Origin: Protonemura montana
Lineage: Eukaryota > Arthropoda > Insecta > Plecoptera > Nemouridae
DNA length: 64,000 bases
NCBI GenBank assembly: GCA_947568835.1
Contig: OX387603.1
Span: 13,168,651-13,232,650 of the forward strand
Direction: 5' to 3'
The notes under the pieces were generated by a model. The model saw only the letters and a list, made by a program, of their open reading frames with translations, had not been told where the DNA came from and ran no database searches. The position numbers were made by a program, and so were the translations under genes. Shown in pieces: positions 33,346 to 44,300 of the stretch (the first letter of the stretch is position 1; every line of letters begins with the position of its first letter).

Positions 33346-35159
33346 ATCAGCTTCAATATTGCTCATCATCGTGATACGCCTGTTCATGAACTGACCTGGA
33401 ATTATCTTCTCTTTGCAACGAAAGTTTCTAGAAGACGGGAATTGTTCACATTTTACTTACCTTGTCCTGACGACCTGGGAGCTGCACGACCCAGCATCGA
33501 ACCAGCGACCCTCGCTTCCTGACACTGGGTGATCTGAAAGTTCTGGGAGATTGTTATAATCTTGTTATAATCTTGTTATAAGCGCCCTTTGCAGGGACGC
33601 GAGCCACACCCAGTTGCTGGTTTGTCGTTTTTTATTTGTTTTGCCCCCTTATCCCACCCCGGCAGCATGGAGATCGCTTCACACTTCATCGCCTCTGCCA
33701 TGCACTATCAAAGATTGTGCAAGCTATGTCGTGAAGAACAAAAAGCGGAGCGGACAGGACTCGAACGCGGTCACATCTGAATCGCTCTTTCGAGGTGCGA
33801 CTTTTCAAACCGGCCATCGAGACGAGATGGTTATCGATGGAACAAAGAGATTCATGTATAGCAGAAGACGACTACAGTGTAATAATGAAAAGATCCAAAA
33901 ATACTTTGAGAGTTTCGATGGATGAACGAGCGATGCAATATTTGCAGCATTCAATGAATGCCAGTCGCCACTTGATGAAGAACAAAATGAGGATCGGGCA
34001 GGATTCGGACTCGAGACATTTAAGCAATGTCCCCATGAAGAAGTGGCCGTACCCCACGGCCACTGAGACGTGTTGCTATGCCAGAGGAAATAACATATAC
34101 TTGAATAGCAGCTGGCGGGGATCACGGTACACCATCGAGAAGAGATGTTAGTTTTCTCTGTAAAAATTAATACATATCCAGCAGTTTTACACACATGTGA
34201 CTTACCTGCTTCGAACCAGCGACCCTCTGCACCCTGGCGCTGAGCACGAGAGCTATCTTCACTCGCCGCCGAATGGACGCTACGAAGACCGGCGAGAGTT
34301 GCATGACAATACTTTAACAATCTTGGTAGGTGATTGATTCTTAGTTAAAAATAGTGCACCAAGCGGGATACGAACCCGACCCCGTTTATCCTCCGTTCCA
34401 CTTTCATGTACCTTTTGCAGGAAGTAAATAAAACAAGATATAAATAAATCACATCTGTCTCGGACACATAGTTTTCAGTACGTTTAAGTTCTATACAAGG
34501 TTTCTGCCTTCATATAATATGAATAATATTATGAAGATCATTCATAATAACATTCGCCGTCGCCTCTGTGCAGGACATTCCGTAACAGGGTGCTTGTTTC
34601 GCTCTACGCAACGATATCAATTTTTAATTTTTACTGGCAGCGAACAAAGTATTGGTCCAGGTTCCTTATTTCAAAAGAATCGGTAGGCTAACACCTTGTT
34701 TTTGACGGCTATCTTGCAGACACGAAACTCCACGCCCATCCAGAGCCGACTTACTCATTTCGCTGTAGTGCTGGTCGCCGCGAAACAAGTCCACTGGTTA
34801 AAATTGAACTCGGCAGTCAAAAAAGCAAAAAAATCTCTCTCCGTGTTTGATGTTCCAGGACTGCAAGAGAGGCTCCAGCAGACTGGAGTTCACTGATCTT
34901 GGTGATCTCTGAAATATGATCGCTGCTCCGGCGCCTCTGATCTGTGATATCATAAGGGAGCATGCACGTGCAACTTAATTTGACCTGTAAATTGTGGTCA
35001 TTGAAGTTATTTTTCCCGTATCGACTTCGACATTAAAACCTTGAAATGGTATGTGTTTGATGAGCGTAGCGAGCGAAACAATCCAACCCCATTTGCAATT
35101 TAAATCTATGCTTTAAATAATTTCACATGGTTGTCAGATTTTGGATTTGACTTCTGAAA
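33346..35159. other. Right flank of the array with further lone tRNA-like modules
   Basis: The 11-bp minisatellite reappears at 33551-33581. Box B-like sequences in reverse orientation occur near 33493 (CATCGAACCAGCGACCC), 33757 (GGACTCGAACGCGG), 34003 (GGATTCGGACTCGAG), 34205 (CTTCGAACCAGCGACCC) and 34366 (GGATACGAACCCG). The open frames here, including 34696-34896, show no family resemblance. Confidence 0.5.
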
Positions 35160-35559
35160 AATGGTTGACCATCATACACATGACCAGTTCTGTTCGCGAG
35201 AGAGGTAAGAGGGTTGAAAGTTAGTTCAGCAACTTAACTCGCCTTGCTTATCAACCTCTCGACAGCATGGATTTGTGGAGGAATCCAGTGGTTCGAGTTG
35301 TACCGTCCTTCAATTTTTTCAATTGCTGTTAGTTATTAACTTGTTCAATTGCGGAGGGGACGTTAAGCCAGTGGTCCCATTGGTGCTCGTCGACAGAAGT
35401 AGACTACGTGCACCGGGTTTCCCCTCCTCCCTTCTTGATTAGGAAGGTAAATCATCATTTTCATCATCATCATCATTTACCGGCACTATTAGACCAGTGC
35501 CACATTGTCCGTTGTCAAAACAGTGCGTCGTTAAACGTCACTAATCAATCAATCAATCT
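35160..35559 (-). repeat. Dispersed repeat family D, long copy
   Basis: Full-length or nearly so, from 'ggttgaccatcatacacatg' to 'cactaatcaatcaatcaatc'. It shares 'atcaacctctcgacagcatgg', 'tgtaccgtcctt' and 'cattgtccgttgtcaaaacag' with the other long copies. Confidence 0.75.
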
Positions 35560-35898
35560 GTAATATCTGTAAGATCACACTACAACGCAGAAAATATCGA
35601 AATTATCGTTTGCAACAAGTTTTGCAACGAAAGTCAGAATATCACATATTTTTATCTCCCGATCGGTCCTATTTTGAGGCAATGCCTATGCCTAAAATTC
35701 AAAGCTATATTTCAATAAAATTGTGTCAAGTAGCTGGGAACGAATGACGTTGTCAAGAAATTTAGTTTGCCTGTGAAAACTTTGTATCAACTCGTGGTAC
35801 GCGTGAGTGCCGCGGGACTGCCTATACGTACGGTTTATCCAACCATGACAAGTTTCAACTGAAATAATCGTCTAAAACGAAGCGAAAATTTGTCTCTT

Positions 35899-35996
35899 CG
35901 TACCAGGCGAGTAGCCGACTGAAGAGTATCACCTGAAACCTACTGCATCGCTGTTCAGGTGACGTCACAACACGTGCTCGATCGACCCCGCCTCGT
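35899..35996 (-). repeat. Reverse copy of the GATCGATCGAG / GCCTGGTAC repeat
   Basis: The complement reads GGGGTCGATCGAGCACGTG.., GTGACGTCAC, GCGATGCAG.., GATACTCTTCAGTCGGC and GCCTGGTACG. This is the same order of blocks as at 22617-22708 and 23036-23135. Confidence 0.6.
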
Positions 35997-36603
35997 ACTT
36001 TCGATCGACTGAAGCTCGGCTCCCATTAGCTGACCGGTTTTTGAAGTGGATTGAGGCGATAACAGCAATGGCGTCCACGGCTGCTATCACAGACCAAATG
36101 TTTTCCAGGCATGCAGATGCTAAAGAACTGCAAATTCTCTTACTTTAATTGCGGATGTTAAATTAGATTCATTTTAACTATGTTAGCATTTGTTAGATGT
36201 GAGTGTTCTTGACCAAATCAAGTCACCAGCGGGACCAATTGCTTGCAAGGGGGGTGCGCTTGGACCCTCTGGAAATCTTCAAACCTTAAAAAATAAACAC
36301 TCTATCAAAGGTCAAGTAACACATATTCTCTCATTTAATTGAGCAAAATAGTGTCATTTAAACGCAAAACGCTAAATTTGTATTGCATTCATAGAGAGGA
36401 AAGGTGAGTGACCATCCAACCTTTCCAGTGAAAAAATCGCGGCGTAATTCGATGAAACTGGGATCCTACAAGAGTTGAACTTTGCAGGTACCTACTTCTC
36501 CAATATTCTCCCTCGTGATTTCGATTCCGCGAACAGAATTGTACACTTAATGAAGTTTTAGTTTTTCCTACCGGTCGAACCCAATTTTACGTAAGTCAGT
36601 TAT

Positions 36604-37008
36604 GTGTCGGGAGCGACTCGAGTAGGGTGGTTTGTTAGCCCGAGCGTTTTAGTTAAGTGTGTTGATTGTGGTAGTAGGAATATACGCAATTTTTTTAGTG
36701 CGAGTGTGAAGAGAAAGGCGAACGATGACGCGCGTGAAATTTCGGACAGCCATGGCAACAGCGATCGCAGTTTTGAAAGTGCATGTGCATCTACATCGAC
36801 GACGGCGTATTCTGAAAATCCAATGCCAGCCTTTGAAACTGAATGTGATCTAGGTCCTCAAGCTGCTCTGGATATTGGCCACTTCGTGAATCAGGACCTA
36901 ACCGACAAACTGAGACACACGCTGGTGACAAAACCATGGTCTCCGAGTGCATATGATTACAAAGCTGACGTCCACAGTGGCGGTAGGCGAGTGTTTCGCC
37001 CAGACTAG
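36604..37008 (+). pseudogene. hAT/ZMYM1-like transposase N-terminal fragment
   Basis: An open frame of about 134 codons contains, after a Ser-rich linker, the block GPQAALDIGHFVNQDLTDKL then LVTKPWSPSAYDYKAD. This resembles the region just before the TTF-type zinc finger of hAT-derived proteins such as zinc finger MYM-type protein 1 (DIG.FV...L.D..K...L..PW.P...Y.F). The zinc finger, DDE core and dimerisation domain do not follow. The next bases run into a poly-C tract (37051-37077) and unrelated sequence. I read it as a truncated transposon remnant; the first ~60 residues are uncertain. Confidence 0.5.
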
Positions 37009-38355
37009 TTTTCATCCAACATATTTAAAACGTGCGATTCTTCCTCCCTTCCCCCCCCCCCCCCCCCCCCCCCCCCCGCCACAGTTGAAGCCCTTTTGTC
37101 GATATCCTTGGAAGCATTTGCACCCCCCTGGAAAATTTCCTGCGGACGCCCATGCTCGCGAGTTTTGTTTACATACATGAATTGCCAAGTAGATCGTAAA
37201 TAAAGTAGATACCACGAGGTGCATGGTTTTATGGCAGTGACAGTGTTCGAAACTGGTAACTCAGGATTGGTCACACAATATACTACGCTCATCTACAACG
37301 CAACTCAAATTGCGTTGCGAAGTCCTTGTACCTCTTACCAATCTAGAAGTTGGCACAAAATGTCCTACCATTTGACGTTAGCAACTATTAAAAAAAGTCC
37401 ACAATCAACGTAAATTCAGCACTCTTCAGAGTTGCGTTGATTAACTATAGGTTGAATGAAAGATAACTGCTAAAAAAGAAGACATTTTATTCTAACAGCA
37501 GTCAATGTACAAGAGATACGTGATTCACAGCTCGAAGGTGACAAGTATAAATCTAGACTACCACAAATGTTCAGTTGTAATACAATAAGTTCACAATTGT
37601 ATGTACCTACCTAAAATAAAGCAAAAACTTGGTTTGATATCCTACCTTATGTTTTGACTGAGAAATTGACCGGGTCAATCCCAAGTTATCTTTTGGGTTG
37701 GATATCACCAACTCTAAATAAGCATTGCAAATCACGACAGTTCAGGTAAAGTAATGTCAACCATATGGGGTTGTGGCATCCCACGTAAAACCTTCTTTGA
37801 GACAAACGCAAGCATTAAAGACTTTAAACAGAACATAAAATTAAAGGTAACGTTAGCACATAGCACTTGATTTGAATGAACGAAATTATTTTGGTGAATA
37901 ATAAAGCGACACTCATAGATTTTTTATAAATATTTAGATTTTAGATAGATTTTTCAGTCGTTGTCGCCAGGAGGATAGGCACCATGTGATGCATATCAGA
38001 AAGCAAGATTGTCTATCACACAGGCAAACTTTAAGAAGGTATTCCATAGGGGGATTCAATTGATTGATTAGTTGAGTTTAATTGACTTGCTGTTTAGACT
38101 CACTGTTTTGATGATAACGGCGATAAAACCAGTGTCGGCACGAAGGTTGCATGCTCCTGTTGAAGAGCTCAAAGAGGACCACCGACAACTCCGATCATGC
38201 TGTCGAGAAGTTTCCAGATATGCTGAAGCACTTAATTGACTCTGCATTGATCCAGTACTCTGACATTACAACCGGCAGCTATCAAGGAGGCATATTGCAA
38301 AGCATGCTATCTTTTTAAAAGTACGTTTCTGAAACCTGCGTTTAGCGCCGAAGAG
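37009..38355. other. Spacer with poly-C tract and a decayed family D fragment
   Basis: A run of 27 C lies at 37051-37077. A decayed family D copy is at about 38060-38225 ('gattgattagttgagttta..cactgttttgatgataacgg..cagtgtcggc'). The sequence just before 38356 ends 'cctgcgtttag', so a 5' UTR intron acceptor is possible. Nothing else is recognised. Confidence 0.4.
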
Positions 38356-41300
38356 ATGTCGGACCCCGACATTGGCCCCGAGGCAGGAGAACTCGCCGGA
38401 GAAGAAGAAAACCCGGACACTGTTGAGGATGAGGCGACGTCGGGGACCGAGCAGGAAGAGTTGGCTGCTGATGGGGAGAAAAAAGACGCGGACAATCTCG
38501 AGGATGAAGATTCGAAACTGGAAATCCAAGAAATCGAAGAGGAAACCAGCATGATCTCGAACGTTGTTAAGACACCGAATTATGATGGAGCCCCACTTGC
38601 AGATCATATCAACGAGGAACAACTCGAACTACTACACGAGAAATTTCGGTTCATGCCCAAGCAAAAAATTTCTGCAGAAGCGTTTAGAGACTTTCTTGAT
38701 CGCGTTTTGGGGCTTATATTTGAGGACTATGATTTCCAGGTTAGTTGAGTTTAGTGTTTATGGTTCGAATTCATGTTCTAGAGAAAAAAAAACTGCACTA
38801 GTAATATGCTCCACAGAACACAGTACACCGCTCTTCTCCTAAAGCGTGTTTCAAAGCAAACAAAAAATTAATGTTTCATTATTCTACGGGCTATGCCACA
38901 CTTTCTAGGGGTAAATTATAATGTGACTTGAGGTGAAGATATTAAATTTTCAACACCATGGCCAGTTTTTGGCCATATCGTCTAAAATATTGACAACATA
39001 TTTTCAATTGCTCATAACACAACCTATATTCTGTGCAGTTGATGTTCCTGAAGATGCAGTCGGGACGTTGCGGGTACGGCTGGCTCAGCTGGGACGACGT
39101 CGTCACGCACTTGACACTAGAGTACAAAGAGAAAGACGCCGTGACAGAGCAGGTCAACTTGGACACTCCCATCGATTGCCTTCCAAAGAACTACAAGACG
39201 TACCACAGGCACCCGGTTACACGACTCATCTTCTGCCCCGCCCTCGGTCCAGATCGAAAGGTGACTCAAACTTCGCTCCTCTTGCAACTCTAGTCTTGCG
39301 GCGTCCTTACAGTTGAGTCGCTTCAAACATGAAGACAGGCATACAAAGAGTATTTATTGCGTTTTTTTTTTAGTTATTTTGTCATCAGAAAATTTTCAAG
39401 ACTGCTTTCACCCTTGATAAAGTAACAAGTGCAAATTACGAAACGTTGGGAAATTTAGTTGTTCTTCACTTAGCATTCAAAACCAAGTTTAAAAAGATTA
39501 ACGACCGTACACTTGTAAAAATGTAAATGTAAGTTACACACCATTCGACGGTGCAATTGTATTCCATAGATACATTTTCAGCTTTTCAGGAATGCGGAAA
39601 TGTTGGAAAGGTTTTCGTAAAAGGTTGGGATGACATCTGGATGATAAAGATTTTCTTGCCGGTTTGCAAACAGATCAATTACACATGGGGATGTTACGCC
39701 AGCGTCAGTCACGAAGGCCTCATCAACTACTGGAACCTTGACTTGGAGTGGGTGCGCTCAGTTACTTCCAAGACGGTTTTCCTCAAGATCGCCAACACGT
39801 GGATCACCGATATGATCTCGCTTCCTGACTTCGACATCCTTTGTGTCAGGTGTGCATGTTATCCTGGCAAACATTGGAAAGATTGACACACCGACATCCG
39901 CTTGTCAAAGACTGCAACTGCAAACAGATCAATTAGAAGCAGAGTGAGATACAAGGGACGATGGTAGAACCAACCATGCTGGGAATGGTTACATTTAGAT
40001 CAATCAGACGAGGCTTTCAGTAACGCACGCAGAAGAGGATTTGATTGACCTAGAGCCTAACAGAAGTGTTTTTGACTTATCATAGTTTACCCAAGCATTT
40101 TTAGTTTGAAAGGATTTTAAGTAAAAGGATCAGATTTGATCCTAGCGGATCCGTTGAATCTCAATAAGATAATAGTCAATACAAAAAAAAACTTTTTACT
40201 AGAAATCTCAATTGGATAATATTTCGTTCTCTTCAATAGACAAGCCACATGTCCCACTGTGTGATGAACGGCGTACTATTAATTTCTGGGGCCCTTTCAG
40301 AGCATTTTATCGCTATGTATTTGTCGACTTATGTCAGTTTTACCAAAATCTCAACTCCTAGTTGGAGTGTTAGTTGAAACACGAGCCATGGTAACATACA
40401 GTGGAATTCAGATGTTTCTGTGAGTCGACTCAAAGGTAAATAATTTGGATCTGTGGTAAAACTGTATAAGTATATAAGTACAAGTGCCGAAGTCATAAAG
40501 GTTTGGCATGTAAATAAAGCAGTGTGAATGTGTGCCGGTGTTCAAAATAAGAGTCCCTCCTTTGCAAGGAGCGAAGCATCCAAACCAATTTAAACACACC
40601 TCGATCCTCCTTCTAAAAATCAATTTCCTTCCGCTGGCACTCAGCTCGACAGAGCGCGACCTGCGCTTCTACGACACGACCGCATGCCAGTTCGTGCTGC
40701 GAGTCATCGTGTACAGCTTGGACAACGCCGTCGTGTCGATGCACTACGCGTGGTCCGACGTTGCCGAAGGCGACGGCCATCTTGTCACGGGTGACACAGC
40801 CGGCGGTGTGCGTGTCTACACGCTGTGCGGGGAGAAAAGGGGGCCGTTCCATCACTCGCCCGGGGTGGACGTGCGCGCCCTGCTCAGCGACCAGGTGGTG
40901 CAAGGGGAGCTCAAGGGGATGAAGGTCAAGGACTTCAAGGCTGTGCATAATGACTGGGTTCGACAGGTGGGTGCTTTTGTGAAGGTCATCTTGGTTTGAA
41001 ACGAACTGTCTTTCTAGACTGGATCTTCAGAGCAGGTAAAGTTGTATTCATCCTTGTTAACAACTCCTGAAAATCTTAAAACACTGTCTGTGAATGGCTG
41101 ATCATTCTTAAACTCTGGGGTAACATGTGACTCTGCTTTGTGGATCCGGCCTCTGAATTTTGTATATACCAGCAAGGACTGCCCCCCTCCCCTCCCCCCA
41201 CACCCCACATCATTGCTACAAATAAAACCTGTCAACTCTGTCAAACGAATCTATATAATTCAAAAAATTCAAACCTATCAACCAACCAACCAAACCAATC

Positions 41301-44300
41301 AAACCTGCATCATCTCTATATTAGCAAATGATGTTTGTACCTACTGTATCTAAGCTAATAACAAATTACATCAAATAATCAAATAAATACAGATCTCACC
41401 TAGATCGAAAAACGTACAACAATTGCCAATCAAGCGTCATGTAAGGGATTCACACGACTCATGGAAGGATGGTGAAGATGTTGGTGGATTACAGGTGTAT
41501 TACAACAAGGCTCTGTCGTGCGTGATCTCGTGTGCAATCAGCGGCGACAACGCGTTGGTGCTACGTGACACTCAGGGCGAGTCGCACACCTACCACGTGG
41601 CACAGGGAGTCAAGTGCTTTGCGGTGCAGGAGGACGCGCATCTCATCGCCACCGGTAAGTTGGTGGAGTGATTTTATCCACGATCAAATTAGACCACAGG
41701 GTGGAATCGTCGGTAATTGTGATACATAATTTGGAAAATCGGGTAAAGACCATGGGAAATGTGGTACAAGGTCATAGGATATGCTTTTGCATAAGGACCA
41801 ATAAAAACGTATCTTGTTTACGGAGTTGTACGGAAAATAGGTTTCAAACCCTGTTGATTGTTTACCTCAAGTCTGATTTCACATACAAGCAAAGCCGCAA
41901 AGGTGGAAAGACATTTCAGACTGAGTAAAGTAGGGCAAGCAGTTTAGTCACATTCAAGGTTATATCTCATTTCTTTTAGTCACTAAAATGTTAAATATTC
42001 TAGATCTTAAATTGAAAGAGCGTAGAAAGAAAGGTCAAAACCACCTTTTATTTATTATTGAGTTATCACCCGACCATTACCCAGTACAAATAAATATGTT
42101 CCACCAAATTTCAGCGAGCGCTCAACTTACCTGTACTTGCAGGCGGGCCAGACTGTCTGGTGCGACTGTGGAACGCGTTCGTCGCTTACAAGGCGGTGTG
42201 CGTGTTTCGCGGACATCACGCATGTGTGACATCCGTCGTGATACAGGGCGACTCTCAGCGAGTCATCTCGCTCTCCAAAGACCGCTGCGTCAAAGTCTGG
42301 GACATCACTTTCCAGGTGGATATACTTGCAAACCAGCCCCACGTCCACACTACCCTCACTACCCTGTAAGCCAATGGTGATAACACCATTGAAAGCACTG
42401 AAATCGGTCACAGGTTTTAGCTTTAAGGTCAAAGATAGCCGAGTGACCTGCTTCAGTGAGTGACTTTTTACCATCTAGTGAGATCTTATTGCCTCAGAGG
42501 TTTTAAAACCAAAGTTCAAGGCATCGCGATGTATCACAAATTACTACGCTACAAACAAAAATGAAGGCCCTCTAATATGTGGCGTCACCACCGTTTTGAG
42601 TGTTAAGATTTTTTTTTCTCGCAGAGTACTTGCATTTGAGATTGGTTTACTTTCAATTAATCTTTATTAATGCTAAATTCAACGATTGATAAACATGTAT
42701 CGATATTTTGAGTCGTAATACCTTAGTTCGAGGTTTTTTCAAAACGACGCCCACAAGAGTCATCGGGTATCATCCTCCGTTATCATGTGTTGCCGGCTCG
42801 TTATCTCAGCAGACAGTTTAAAATTAGACTGGACCTATTTGCACAACATTTTCGTGAATTTTCGTGCATTCAAGTCGCCCGAAAGCTATTCGCACGAAAT
42901 TTTCGTGAATCCAAAACGTCAGAAAGCTATTCATACGAAAATGTTCATGTACCAGACAGACGTCTCATTGCGCAGTCGGGCTCAAGGAAAAAAAAATCCA
43001 TCGTTTTCATCGGTGATGGAGAAATTTTTTAAAATTTCTGCAGTAAACTAAACCTGCGAGAGCTGTAACCTGTTACGTTAGCTTGGCTAACAGCATATTC
43101 GTTGATTCTATCGATAGTGCTCTTACCGACGACTCTCTTATCGCGCCGCTACCCTTTGTCGAACAGCGCCGATAAGCAATGCGACAATATGGAACAAAGA
43201 CATACTAGGTATTTACTGGATTGTTTCTAGTTATGTATTTATTTTAAATTAACGAGGGCTTACCCACCTATTTTGCTACAAATTAACCACTGGTTCGAAG
43301 TAACACACATTTTCGTGGAAGATCGCTACTCGGTGCAATAACAAAACAATGCGTGTACGCATGTGAATCGCCATAACCCAGCCAGTTTGCTGGCTACAAC
43401 CCTCGTCGGTGGTTGTGAGAGTTGCACTTTTTCAGTCTTTGGGAAGCTGTGTCAGGTGCAAGATGCGTTTTAAGAATTGACCTCTGCAATTAAAATAAAA
43501 ACGAGGTGTGGCGCGTGTGAAGTAAAAATGAGTTCGGTACCGGTCCAATCACAGCTCATCCAGATCGAGTTGCACGAAAATTTTCGTGCGAATAGCTTTC
43601 TGATGACTTAGATCCACGAAATGTTCGTGTTTTTTCGTGCGACCGCTGGTCCTCTGACTATTCCTATAAACTCGACGATACTAGCAACATATTGTTGATT
43701 CCTGTGACTACCAATGAGATAACTGGTGATCCTTATCTGTCGGGCGTCCCTCACAGAACTGTATCCAGACGTACACACAGCTGCCATCATCTCTGGGCGA
43801 CGGACAGTTGCTGACGACTTTCTACAACCCTCTGAGTCATTGGCTGATCGTGGCAGGAATGCACTTTTCATTGTTGCCCTGCGGAACTCTGATACCCGAG
43901 CAGCTCTCCGACGGGTTTACACATACCCGCGAGGTCACCTGCATCGTGTACAACCCCCTCTTCCAGGTACAACACCCCTCTAAAAGGTGCAACCCTCCTA
44001 TCCAAGGTCTTATTCCAGGGACAACCCCCCCCCCCCCCCATTTGTGGTACTAACTCCTATTTCAGATTTAAACTCCTATTCCCTATAGAACTCCACTTTA
44101 TTGGGGTGTAACGACGCACTGTTTTGACAACATGCCCTGCGGCATAATGGTCTAATGGCGTCGTAGAATGAGCGGATGATTATAAGTATGGTAATGAACC
44201 TAACCTAGCATAGAAGGGAGGAGGGAAAACCCGGTGCCGGCACTTTGCCTACTAGTGTCGAAGAGCACCATAGGGACCACCGACATAACGTCCCTTCCGA

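Noticed and set aside
34696..34896. 66-codon frame right of the array
   Set aside because: No family signature, and surrounding DNA is repeat debris.
35058..35080. GAGCGTAGCGAG motif shared with 61218-61235
   Set aside because: Only about 15-20 bases agree; too short to claim a repeat family on its own.
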